Below are positions 17,552 to 25,610 of a DNA stretch of 64,000 nucleotides, one piece after another (the first letter of the stretch is position 1; each line of letters begins with the position of its first letter). Source of the DNA: Deltaproteobacteria bacterium (GTDB lineage: Bacteria > Desulfobacterota > Desulfarculia > Desulfarculales > Desulfarculaceae); the NCBI GenBank assembly GCA_020444165.1, contig JAHLLK010000002.1, positions 109,219 to 173,218 on the forward strand, given 5' to 3'. Below the pieces are notes generated by a model, which did no database searches, was not told the origin of the DNA, and was given only the letters and a program-made list of their open reading frames with translations. The translations under genes were made by a program, and so were the position numbers.

Positions 17552-17779
17552 GAGCTTCCCTCCTTGACCCCGCGCTCCGGGCCCCCTGGGCGCGGTGGTT
17601 GGGGTCTGGTTGAGGCCCCGGAGGCGCGCGGGGAATTCCCGCCTTCAGAAGCAATTTAGGTCACCCCGGACCTGGAGGTCAACCCCGGAGGATACAGACT
17701 TCGGCGGGCCGGAACGCCCACCGCCGGGCCAGCCGGGAGCGGCGACTGTCCTCCGCGCGCCGGGCCCGTCCGGCTTCCC

Positions 17780-17808
17780 TTGACAACCCGCCCGCCTGGG
17801 CATACATT
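17780..17808 (+). promoter_or_regulatory. Promoter for the EIIA-like regulator and hydrogenase-related operon
   Basis: TTGACA (17780-17785), 17 bases, TACATT (17803-17808), ending 53 bases before the ATG of the HTH-EIIA gene. This is the best promoter in the 310-base divergent region 17552-17861; I see no gene there. Confidence 0.65.
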
Positions 17809-17861
17809 CCGCCGGTATCCTCGGATGAGTACTCTGGATTTTCAGCGGCCGCGAGAGGGCG

Positions 17862-18563
17862 ATGCAGCTTAGGGTCAAAGATGTCTCCCAACTACTGCAG
17901 GTGCCGGAGAAGACGCTCCGGCGCTGGGTCCGGGAGGGCCGCGTCCCCTGCCAAAAGATGCACGACGACTACCGCTTCCACCGGGCCGAGCTTCTGGAAT
18001 GGGCCAATGCCGCGGGCATTGGGCTGAACCCGGCGCCGGCCGCAGCTCCGTCCCTGGAGGAAGAGCCGCTGCCCAGCCTGGCAGGGGCCCTGGCCGCCGG
18101 CGGCATCATCCCCCAGGTGGCCGGCCGGGACAAGGCCGAGGTCCTGACCCGGGTGGTGGCGCAGTTGCCCCTGCCGCCCGAGGTGGACCGGGAGTGGCTG
18201 GGCCAGGTGCTCCTGGCCCGGGAAGCCCTGGGCTCCACCGCGGTGGGCGAGGGCATCGCCATTCCCCACGCCCGCCACCCCATGGTCCTGCCCCTGACCC
18301 AGCCCCTGTTGTGTTTGGCCTACCTGGAGCGGCCGGTGGATTTCAGCGCCCCGGACGGCCAGGCCGTGGGGATCCTGTTCACCCTGGCCAGCACCACGGT
18401 GCGGACCCATCTGCACCTCTTGTCCCGCCTGGCCCTGGCCCTGCGCGACCCGGCCTTCCGGGCAGCCGTGACCGGCCGGGCTGGTTTGACGGCGGTCCTG
18501 GCCGCCGCCGGGCAGGTGGACGCGGCCCACGGCGCCGTGCCGGCCGAACCCCCCAAGCCCTAG
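17862..18563 (+). CDS. Helix-turn-helix / PTS EIIA-like (PtsN-type) fusion regulator
   Basis: A 233-residue fusion. Residues 1-50 are a MerR/excisionase-type DNA-binding domain (LQVPEKTLRRWVREGRVPC, then DDYRFHRAELLEWA). Residues 70-225 are a PTS EIIA domain of the nitrogen/fructose class, with phosphoacceptor His136 in GIAIPHARHP. No EIIB or EIIC is nearby, so it is regulatory rather than for transport. It probably reads the cell's phosphotransfer state and controls the hyf-like operon that starts 87 bases downstream. EIIA/HTH proteins beside such operons are, as I recall, common in Desulfobacterota. A good promoter precedes it. Confidence 0.85.
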   Translation: MQLRVKDVSQLLQVPEKTLRRWVREGRVPCQKMHDDYRFHRAELLEWANAAGIGLNPAPAAAPSLEEEPLPSLAGALAAGGIIPQVAGRDKAEVLTRVVAQLPLPPEVDREWLGQVLLAREALGSTAVGEGIAIPHARHPMVLPLTQPLLCLAYLERPVDFSAPDGQAVGILFTLASTTVRTHLHLLSRLALALRDPAFRAAVTGRAGLTAVLAAAGQVDAAHGAVPAEPPKP

Positions 18564-18650
18564 CATCCCTCCCCCGCCTTGCTCCCCTGGCCGCGGGCCT
18601 GCCGGAGTCATCCGGCCGGGCCGCCCCGTTCTCTTTTGTGTAGGTGGTTC

Positions 18651-20636
18651 ATGAATTTGCTGCTCTGTGCCGTCTCTTTGCTGCTGCTGGGCGGTGTGGC
18701 CTCCCTCCTGGCGGGCCGCCGGCCGGGTCTGGCCAATGGCCTGGGCGCGGGCAGCGCGGTGGCCGGCTGCCTGCTGGGCCTGTGGCCCTCGGCGCGGCTC
18801 CTGGCCGGGGGCTCCCCGGAAACCCTGCTCCGGCCCTGGTCCGTGCCCGGGGGCTCCTTCCATCTGGTGGCCGACCCCCTGGCCGCCTTCTTCCTCCTGG
18901 CCATCCTGGGGCTCTCGGCCGCGGCCGCGGCCTACGGCGCCGGGTACCTCCGGCCCCAGGCCGGGCGGCGCAACCTGGGCGCGGCCTGGTTTTTCTACAA
19001 CCTCCTGGTGGCGGCCATGGTCCTGGTGGTGCTGGCCGCCAACGCGGTGCTGTTCCTGGTGGCTTGGGAGGTGATGTCCCTGGCCTCCTACTTCCTGGTG
19101 ACCTTTGAACACCAGCGGGAGAGCGTGCGCCGGGCCGGCTGGATCTATTTGGTGGCCACCCATCTGGGCACGGCCTGCCTCCTGGTCATGTTCCTTTTGC
19201 TGGGGCAGGGGACCGGCAGTCTGGAGCTGGTCGGGCCGGCCGCTCCCCGGGACGCCGGCCTGGCCGGGCTCATCTTCCTCCTGGCCGTGGTGGGCTTCGG
19301 CACCAAGGCCGGCTTCATACCCCTGCACGTCTGGCTGCCCGAGGCCCACCCGGCCGCGCCCAGCCACGTGTCGGCGGTGATGTCCGGGGTGATGATCAAG
19401 ACCGGCATCTACGGCATCCTGCGCCTCTTAACCCTCTTGGGGCCGCCCGCGGCCTGGTGGGGCTGGCTGCTCCTGGGCCTGGGCCTGGTCTCCGGGGTGC
19501 TGGGGGTGCTGTTCGCCCTGGCCCAGCACGACCTGAAGCGGCTGTTGGCCTACCACAGCGTGGAGAACATCGGCATCATCGGCCTGGGCCTGGGCCTGGG
19601 GGTGCTGGGCCTGGCCTGGGGGAAGCCGGGCCTGGCCGTGTTGGGCCTGGCCGGCGGGTTGTTGCACGTGTGGAACCACGCCCTGTTCAAGGGGCTGCTC
19701 TTTTTGGGGGCCGGCGCCGTGCTGCACGCCACGGGCACCGGCGACCTGGAGCGGCTGGGCGGCCTGGGGCGGCGGATGCCCTGGACCGCGGCGCTGTTCC
19801 TTTTGGGCTCGGTGGCCATCTGCGGCCTGCCGCCCCTGAACGGCTTTGTGAGCGAGTTCCTCATCTACTTCGCGGGCTTCCAAAGCCTGGGCGCCGGGGC
19901 GGCCCCGGCCGCCAGCCTGGCCGGCCTCCTGGTGCTGTTGGGCCTGGCCCTGATCGGCGGCTTGGCCGTGGCCTGCTTCACCAAGGCCTATGGCATCGTG
20001 TTCCTGGGCGAGCCCCGCAGCCCCGAGGCCGCCGCGGCCCACGCAGCCGGCCCAGCGCTCCGCTGGCCCATGCTGGCCCTGGCCCTGGGCTGCGTGGCCG
20101 TGGCCGGCCTGGCGCCCCAGGCGGCCGGGCTGTTGACCCCGCTGTTGGCCGGGCTCACCGGGCTGACCCCCGCGGCGGCGGCCCAGGGCCTGGCCCCGGC
20201 CCTGCCGCCGCTCACGGGCGTGGTGCTGGCCGCGGGCGGCCTGCTCTTGGCCCTCGGGCTCCTGGCCTGGCTGCGGCGGCGGCTCCTGGCCGGGCGGCCG
20301 GTCGCGGCCGGCCCCACCTGGGACTGCGGCTATATCCGCCCCACCGCGCGCATGCAATACACGGCCTCCTCCTTTGCCCAGCCCTTGACCCGCATGTTCA
20401 ACTTCGTGCTGTGGACCCCCACCCACACCGCGAAGCCCCGGGGCTTTTTCCCCGCCGCGGCCCATCTGGCCACCCATCCCCGGGACGGCTTCCTGGCCGG
20501 GCTGTATCTGCCGCTGTTCCGGGGCCTGGGCTGGCTGCTCCTCAGGACCCACGGCCTGCAGCAGGGGCGGGTGCAGGTCTATCTCCTGTATCTGGCCGTG
20601 CTCTTGCTCCTCTTGCTGATCTTCTTTTTGAGATAA
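18651..20636 (+). CDS. hyfB: Hydrogenase-4-like antiporter subunit B (NuoL/M/N family)
   Basis: A 661-residue integral membrane protein with about 14-16 hydrophobic segments, close to the usual HyfB/HycC length. Ion-translocation motifs are visible: the first Glu/Lys region LVAWEVMSLASYFLVTFEHQ, then GFGTKAGFIPLHVWLPEAHP and AQHDLKRLLAYHSVENIGII. The end (CGYIRPTARMQYTASSFAQP) is characteristic of the HyfB branch. It should conduct protons or sodium ions in the membrane arm of the complex. AGGTGG lies before the ATG at 18651; a longer frame upstream lacks a ribosome site. The gene is followed after four bases by hyfC. Confidence 0.92.
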   Translation: MNLLLCAVSLLLLGGVASLLAGRRPGLANGLGAGSAVAGCLLGLWPSARLLAGGSPETLLRPWSVPGGSFHLVADPLAAFFLLAILGLSAAAAAYGAGYLRPQAGRRNLGAAWFFYNLLVAAMVLVVLAANAVLFLVAWEVMSLASYFLVTFEHQRESVRRAGWIYLVATHLGTACLLVMFLLLGQGTGSLELVGPAAPRDAGLAGLIFLLAVVGFGTKAGFIPLHVWLPEAHPAAPSHVSAVMSGVMIKTGIYGILRLLTLLGPPAAWWGWLLLGLGLVSGVLGVLFALAQHDLKRLLAYHSVENIGIIGLGLGLGVLGLAWGKPGLAVLGLAGGLLHVWNHALFKGLLFLGAGAVLHATGTGDLERLGGLGRRMPWTAALFLLGSVAICGLPPLNGFVSEFLIYFAGFQSLGAGAAPAASLAGLLVLLGLALIGGLAVACFTKAYGIVFLGEPRSPEAAAAHAAGPALRWPMLALALGCVAVAGLAPQAAGLLTPLLAGLTGLTPAAAAQGLAPALPPLTGVVLAAGGLLLALGLLAWLRRRLLAGRPVAAGPTWDCGYIRPTARMQYTASSFAQPLTRMFNFVLWTPTHTAKPRGFFPAAAHLATHPRDGFLAGLYLPLFRGLGWLLLRTHGLQQGRVQVYLLYLAVLLLLLLIFFLR

Positions 20637-20640
20637 GCCC

Positions 20641-21582
20641 ATGGAACTCTCCTCGCTCTGCTTCTTCCTGGCGGCGCTGTTGCTCTCGCCGCTGCTGGCC
20701 GGGGTGGTGAACCGCACCAAGGCCCGCTTCGCGGGGCGCACCGGCCAGCCCCTCTTGCAGGCCTATTACGACCTGGCCAAGCTGTTCGCCAAAGGCGCGG
20801 TGTACAGCCAGACCACCACCTGGGTCTTCCGGGCCGGGCCGCTGGTGGGCCTGGCCTCCCTGGCCGTGGCGCTGACCCTGGTGCCCCTGGGGGGCGCGCC
20901 GCCCCTGGTGGCCTTCACGGGCGACCTGGTCTTGTTCCTCTATCTCCTGGGCCTGTTGCGCTTCTTCACCATCGCCGCGGCCCTGGACACCGGCTCGGCC
21001 TTCGAGGGCATGGGGGCCAGCCGCGAGGCCCAGTTCTCCGTGCTCACCGAGGTGGTGGTCTTGGCCAGCCTGGCCGCCCTGGGCCAATTGGGCCAAATGG
21101 GCCAGACCCCGGCGGCCGGCGGCGGCTTCTCCCTGGCCGGCATCTACGCCCCCCTGGGCCCGGGCCTGTGGCCCACCGGCGGGGCCGTGCTCCTGCTCAC
21201 CGCGGCGGCCCTTTTGGCCGCGTTGTTGGCCGAGTGCTCCCGCCTGCCGGTGGACGACCCCACCACCCACCTGGAGCTGACCATGATCCACGAGGTCATG
21301 GTGCTGGACCACAGCGGGCCGGACCTGGGCTTCATCCTATATGGCGCGGGGCTCAAGCTGTGGATCCTGGGGGCCCTGGTGGCGGGCGTCCTGGTGCCGG
21401 TGCGCATTGGCAACCCCTGGCTGGACGGCGCGGCCGTGATGGCCGGGATCTTTGCCCTGGCCGTGGTGGTGGGGGTCATCGAATCCACCCTGGCCCGGCT
21501 CCGGCTCTTGTGGGTGCCCCGCTTCCTCACCGGAGCCGGGGTGCTGGCCGGGGTGGCCCTGCTCCTGGTGTTGGGGAGATAA
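20641..21582 (+). CDS. hyfC: Hydrogenase-4-like subunit C (NuoH/HycD family)
   Basis: A 313-residue membrane protein with eight or so hydrophobic segments. It corresponds to the NuoH-like subunit that joins the membrane arm to the electron-transfer arm. Signatures are AYYDLAKLFAKGAV near the start, GMGASREAQFSVLTE around residue 122, and CSRLPVDDPTTHLELTMIHE around 200, the acidic loop that contacts the peripheral subunits. It is tightly packed between hyfB (4-base gap) and hyfE (1-base gap). Confidence 0.92.
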   Translation: MELSSLCFFLAALLLSPLLAGVVNRTKARFAGRTGQPLLQAYYDLAKLFAKGAVYSQTTTWVFRAGPLVGLASLAVALTLVPLGGAPPLVAFTGDLVLFLYLLGLLRFFTIAAALDTGSAFEGMGASREAQFSVLTEVVVLASLAALGQLGQMGQTPAAGGGFSLAGIYAPLGPGLWPTGGAVLLLTAAALLAALLAECSRLPVDDPTTHLELTMIHEVMVLDHSGPDLGFILYGAGLKLWILGALVAGVLVPVRIGNPWLDGAAVMAGIFALAVVVGVIESTLARLRLLWVPRFLTGAGVLAGVALLLVLGR

Positions 21583-21583
21583 A

Positions 21584-22228
21584 ATGCAGATCTGGCTGGA
21601 CGCGATCCTGGTGCTCCTGATCCTGACCAACCTGAAGCTGGTGGGCTCCAGCCGGCTGGTGGCCTGCCTGAAGGCGGTGGCGGCCCAGGGCATTCTCCTG
21701 AGCCTGGTGCCGCTCATCCTGGCGGCGGGGCACTACACCCCCCGGGTCATCCTGTTGTCGCTGTTGACCATGGCTTTGAAAGGCATGGTCTTCCCCTGGC
21801 TCCTCTGGCGGGTGTTGCAGAGCGTGGGGGTGCGCCGGGAGATCGAGCCCTTCGTGGGCTACACCACCAGCCTGCTGGTGGGCGCGGGGCTCTTGGGCCT
21901 GGCCATCTGGCTGGCCGGGCGGCTGCCCCTGCCCGGGGCCGCGCCCTCGGAACTGGTGCTGCCCCTGGCCCTGTTCACCACCATGACCGGGCTTTTCACC
22001 ATGGTCAGCCGCAAGAAGGCCCTGTCCCAGGTTTTGGGCTATCTGGTCATGGAGAACGGCATCTACGCCTTCGGCCTGGCCTTTGCCTTGGAGGAGCCGC
22101 TGTTGGTAGAGTTGGGCACCCTCCTGGACGTGTTCATGGCCGTGTTCATCATGGGCATCATGCTGTTCCACCTGAACCGCGAGTTCGACCACATCGACGC
22201 CGACCGCCTCTCCGCCTTGAAGGACTGA
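21584..22228 (+). CDS. hyfE: Hydrogenase-4-like subunit E (NuoK-like)
   Basis: A 214-residue membrane protein, the same size as HyfE, with six hydrophobic segments. Motifs are LLTMALKGMVFPWLLWR and KKALSQVLGYLVMENGIYAF, followed by LLDVFMAVFIMGIMLFHLNR. The conserved Glu in VMENG matches the Glu of NuoK used in proton transfer. The ATG at 21584 follows the hyfC stop by one base, with GGGGAG overlapping the end of hyfC. Translational coupling is likely. Confidence 0.9.
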   Translation: MQIWLDAILVLLILTNLKLVGSSRLVACLKAVAAQGILLSLVPLILAAGHYTPRVILLSLLTMALKGMVFPWLLWRVLQSVGVRREIEPFVGYTTSLLVGAGLLGLAIWLAGRLPLPGAAPSELVLPLALFTTMTGLFTMVSRKKALSQVLGYLVMENGIYAFGLAFALEEPLLVELGTLLDVFMAVFIMGIMLFHLNREFDHIDADRLSALKD

Positions 22229-22231
22229 ACC

Positions 22232-23722
22232 ATGCTCTTCGCCTTGCTCCTTTTGCCGGTCCTGGCGGGCGGGGCCGCCTTTTTGATCCGACCCAACCCG
22301 CCGCGCCGGGCGCTCCTCCTGGCCACGGCCCTGGGCCACGCCGGGTTCACCGCCCTGGCCTGGCTTCGCCCCCCGGCCCCGGCCTGGGACGGCTGGCTCC
22401 GCCTGGACGCCCCGGGGCTTTTGTTCCTGGCCATCACCAGCGGCCTGTTCCTGGCCGTGGCCTTTTATGCCTGGGGCTATCTCCGCCGCGAGGACCCGGG
22501 CCGCCGCCAGGACTTCGAGCAGGGCCTCACCTTCAAAAACACCCGGGAGGCCATTTTCACCGGTTGCCTCCTGGAGTTCCTGGGCATGATGACCCTGGTC
22601 ACCGTGAGCCAGCACTTGGGGCTCTTGTGGGTGGCCGTGGAGGCCACCACCCTGGTCAGCGCGCCTCTCATCTACTTCCACCGCCACAAGCGCTCCCTGG
22701 AAGCCACCTGGAAGTACCTGATGATCTGCTCGGTGGGTATCGCCCTGGCGCTCTTGGGCAACTTCTGCCTTTCCGTGGCCGCGGCCCACGACGGCGGGGG
22801 GCAGGTGCACCTCCTGCTGGATAGCCTCCTGACCCGGGCCCCGGGCCTGGACGCGCCGTGGCTCCGGGCCGCCTTCCTGTTCCTCCTGGTGGGCTATGGC
22901 ACCAAGATGGGCCTGGCCCCCCTGCACACCTGGCTGCCCGACGCCCACAGCGAGGCCCCCTCCCTGATCTCGGCGCTCCTCTCCGGCGCCCTGCTGAACT
23001 GCGCCTTCCTGGCCATTTTCCGGGTGCAGCAGGTCATGGGCGCCGCCGGCCAGGCGGAATTCGGCCAGAACCTGCTCCTGGGCTTCGGGCTGTTGTCCAT
23101 GGCCGTGGCCGGAGCCTTCATCATCGGCCAGGCCGATTACAAGCGCCTCCTGGCCTATTCCAGCGTGGAGCACATGGGCATCCTGGCCTTTGCCCTGGGT
23201 CTGGGCGGGGCGGCCGGGGTGGGGGCCATGCTCCACGCGGTGAACCACTCCCTGACCAAGGGCATGCTGTTCCTGGCCGCGGGCAACATCCTGGCTCTGT
23301 ACCAGAGCAAATCCACCGGAGACATCCGCGGCGTGGCCCGGATGCTGCCCGTGTCCGGGGTGCTGTGGGCGGCCGGGTTCCTGGCCATCACCGGCTCCCC
23401 GCCCTTTGGGGCCTTCCTGAGCGAGTTGATGATCCTGCAAGCCGCCCTGGCCCAGGGCCGGCCGCTGTTGGCCGTGGCCTTCCTCCTGCTCCTCTGCCTG
23501 GTGTTCGTGGGCATGGGCAGCGCCATGCTCCGCATGGTCCAGGGCCAGCCGGCCGGCCTGCCCGCAGGGATGGCCCCCCCCACCGCCCCCGCCCGGGAAC
23601 CCTGGCTGGCCGTGCTGCCCCCCCTCTGCCTCGGCGCCGGCGCGCTCACCCTCGGCCTCTGGATCCCAGCCAGCCTCTGGACCCTCCTGGAACAAGCCGG
23701 CGGAGCTTTGGGGGCACGGTAG
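22232..23722 (+). CDS. hyfF: Hydrogenase-4-like antiporter subunit F (NuoL/M family)
   Basis: A 496-residue membrane protein of the Mrp/Nuo antiporter family. Motifs are LLWVAVEATTLVSAPLIYFH (Glu region), GYGTKMGLAPLHTWLPDAHS, QADYKRLLAYSSVEHMGILA and HAVNHSLTKGMLFLAAGN. It is the second ion-translocating subunit here besides HyfB; a HyfD-like third is not present between them. It starts four bases after hyfE. A strong hairpin repeat follows its stop before the large-subunit gene. Confidence 0.92.
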   Translation: MLFALLLLPVLAGGAAFLIRPNPPRRALLLATALGHAGFTALAWLRPPAPAWDGWLRLDAPGLLFLAITSGLFLAVAFYAWGYLRREDPGRRQDFEQGLTFKNTREAIFTGCLLEFLGMMTLVTVSQHLGLLWVAVEATTLVSAPLIYFHRHKRSLEATWKYLMICSVGIALALLGNFCLSVAAAHDGGGQVHLLLDSLLTRAPGLDAPWLRAAFLFLLVGYGTKMGLAPLHTWLPDAHSEAPSLISALLSGALLNCAFLAIFRVQQVMGAAGQAEFGQNLLLGFGLLSMAVAGAFIIGQADYKRLLAYSSVEHMGILAFALGLGGAAGVGAMLHAVNHSLTKGMLFLAAGNILALYQSKSTGDIRGVARMLPVSGVLWAAGFLAITGSPPFGAFLSELMILQAALAQGRPLLAVAFLLLLCLVFVGMGSAMLRMVQGQPAGLPAGMAPPTAPAREPWLAVLPPLCLGAGALTLGLWIPASLWTLLEQAGGALGAR

Positions 23723-23744
23723 GAGTTTTTGGGAGGAAGAGTGA

Positions 23745-23844
23745 GATGTGGGGGAAAACCCCTTTTTGTGAACAAAAAGGGGTTTTCCCCCACACCCCCT
23801 TTCCCCAAAAAAACTTCATATTTTTCAAGGGATTGAAAAATATG
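23745..23844 (+). repeat. Intercistronic hairpin repeat, copy A
   Basis: A perfect 18-base stem GGGGGAAAACCCCTTTTT (23750-23767) pairs with 23774-23791 around a GTGAAC loop. It is followed by CACCCCCTTTCCCCAAAAAA-type sequence and ACTTCATA. A second perfect 12-base inverted repeat CATATTTTTCAA / TTGAAAAATATG (23817-23828 and 23833-23844) follows. Related sequences occur at 25450-25540 and 26408-26535. It may tune expression between the membrane and peripheral subunits by processing or partial termination. Confidence 0.8.
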
Positions 23845-23911
23845 TGTCATTGGTTCGAATGCTCCGGCAAAAGCCTAATCCACGGTGATTGCTGGCTAGT
23901 GGAAAAGATCG

Positions 23912-25438
23912 ATGCCTGATACCAATGATATCTTTGCCGGGGCGGGCCGGGCCAACGGCGCGGCCCTGGCCGTGGCGGAGGTCCCGAGCCTCCCGCTGGC
24001 GGATTTCCTGGCCGCCGTGACCGGGGGCGTGGCCGCCGGGCTCCGGGTGGCCGCCTTTTTCGGCCAGCCCCTGGAAAGCGGGGGGCTTCGCCTCTGGGCC
24101 ATCCTGGCCTCCGAGGCCCGGGGCCGCTGGTTCCCCCTCCGGACCGACACCGCCGCCACTTCGTACCCCTCCCTCACCCCGGCCTGCCCCGAACTGCATT
24201 GGTTCGAGCGGGAGCTGGGGGAGAATTGGGGCGTGGAGCCCGTGGGCCATCCCTGGCTCAAGCCCATCCGCTTTTCCCCGCCCCGGCGCGGGCCGCGGCC
24301 CGGCGCTGCCGCCCGGCCCGCCATCGGCGATACCAGCTATTTCCAGGTGGCCGGCGAAGAGGTGCACGAGGTGGCCGTGGGCCCGGTGCACGCCGGCATC
24401 ATCGAGCCGGGGCATTTCCGCTTCCAGTGCCACGGCGAACAGGTGCTGCACCTGGAGATCTCGCTGGGCTATCAGCACCGCGGGGTGGAGCGGAACCTGG
24501 TGGGCGGCCCGGACCACAAAAGCCTGCACCTGGCCGAAACCCTGTGCGGCGACAGCACCGTGGCCCACGCCACGGCCTATTGCCAGGCCCTGGAGGCCCT
24601 GGGCCACGGCCGGGCCCCCGCCCGGGCCCAGGCGCTGCGGGGGGTGGCCCTGGAGCTGGAGCGCATCGCCAATCACGTGGGCGACCTGGGAGCCCTGGCC
24701 GGCGACGTGGGATTTTTGCCCACCCTGTCCTTTTGCGGACGCCTCCGGGGCGACGTGCTGAACCTCACCGGGCTGATCTGCGGCAACCGCTTTGGCCGGC
24801 GTCTGCTCAAACCGGGTGGAGTGGGCTATGACCTGGACCCGGAGCTGACCGCCGAGATCCTGGCCCGCCTCGCGCCGCTCACGGAGGACCTCACCGGGGC
24901 GGTGGAGCTGTTGTGGGACGCGGCCTCGGTGATGGCCCGCTTTGAGGGCGCCGGCCGGGTGAGCGCCGCCGATGCCCGGGCCTTGGGCCTGGTGGGGCCG
25001 CCGGCCCGGGCCGCCGGCCTGGAGCGGGACGTGCGGGCCGATTTCCCGGCCGGCATCTACCAGTTCGCCCAAATCCCGGTGTCTACCGGTGATACCGGTG
25101 ATGTCAGTGCCCGGGCCAAGGTGCGCTGGCTGGAGATATTGCGCTCCCTGGCCTTTGTGCGGGAGCAGTTGGCCGGCCTGCCCCAGGGCGAGGTCCTGCG
25201 CCCCCCCGGCCCTCCCGCCCCGGAGAGCCTGGCCGTGAGCCTGGTGGAAGGTTGGCGCGGCGAGGTCTGCCACGTAGCCGTGACCGGCGGTGACGGGCGT
25301 TTCGCCGCCTACAAGGTGGTGGACCCCTCGTTCCACAATTGGTTCGGCCTGGCCCTGGCCCTCCGGGACCAGGAGATCTCCGATTTCCCGCTGTGCAACA
25401 AGAGCTTCAACCTGTCCTACTGCGGGCACGACCTCTAG
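23912..25438 (+). CDS. hyfG: Hydrogenase-related large subunit (NuoC-NuoD fusion) lacking the NiFe site
   Basis: A 508-residue fusion. Residues 1-135 are NuoC-like (YPSLTPACPELHWFERELGE), and the rest is NuoD/large-subunit-like (LEISLGYQHRGVERNLVGGP, then a long helical core). A group 4 NiFe hydrogenase binds nickel with two CxxC motifs. Here the first reads Cys212-Gly-Asp-Ser215 and the last reads Cys495-Asn-Lys-Ser498 near the end (DFPLCNKSFNLSYCGHDL). Thus the first Cys of each pair remains and the second is Ser in both. The enzyme should not form H2. This is the mark of energy-converting hydrogenase-related (Ehr) complexes, which probably couple ferredoxin or quinone chemistry to ion pumping. 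Confidence 0.88.
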   Translation: MPDTNDIFAGAGRANGAALAVAEVPSLPLADFLAAVTGGVAAGLRVAAFFGQPLESGGLRLWAILASEARGRWFPLRTDTAATSYPSLTPACPELHWFERELGENWGVEPVGHPWLKPIRFSPPRRGPRPGAAARPAIGDTSYFQVAGEEVHEVAVGPVHAGIIEPGHFRFQCHGEQVLHLEISLGYQHRGVERNLVGGPDHKSLHLAETLCGDSTVAHATAYCQALEALGHGRAPARAQALRGVALELERIANHVGDLGALAGDVGFLPTLSFCGRLRGDVLNLTGLICGNRFGRRLLKPGGVGYDLDPELTAEILARLAPLTEDLTGAVELLWDAASVMARFEGAGRVSAADARALGLVGPPARAAGLERDVRADFPAGIYQFAQIPVSTGDTGDVSARAKVRWLEILRSLAFVREQLAGLPQGEVLRPPGPPAPESLAVSLVEGWRGEVCHVAVTGGDGRFAAYKVVDPSFHNWFGLALALRDQEISDFPLCNKSFNLSYCGHDL

Positions 25439-25449
25439 CAGGCGGGGGG

Positions 25450-25540
25450 AAAAATGGGAATGTGGGGGAAAACCCGCGGGGTCCCCGGAAAAACGTAGCT
25501 TTTCTGGGGTGCAAACCCCTTTCCCCAAAAAAACTTCATA
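25450..25540 (+). repeat. Intercistronic hairpin repeat, copy B
   Basis: It shares the left end ATGTGGGGGAAAACCC and the right end ACCCCTTTCCCCAAAAAAAC with copy A. Between them is a CCCCGGAAAA...TTTTCTGGGG inverted repeat that is found again in copy C. It lies between the large-subunit stop and the ferredoxin-small-subunit gene. Confidence 0.75.
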
Positions 25541-25610
25541 GTTGCAAACAGGGTTTCTGAACACCCTGCCCAGACCGTAGCGGATTCGTCCAGAAAAGGG
25601 ACCGGGGAAC

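Noticed and set aside
17892..19367. 491-codon antisense frame across the EIIA gene and hyfB
   Set aside because: Spans two clear sense genes and has only Gln/Gly/His low complexity.
21527..23695. 722-codon antisense frame under hyfE and hyfF
   Set aside because: Shadow of membrane-protein codon bias; the sense frames carry the Nuo-type motifs.
23912..25438. Functional NiFe hydrogenase large subunit
   Set aside because: Both CxxC motifs are CxxS, so nickel ligation is not expected.
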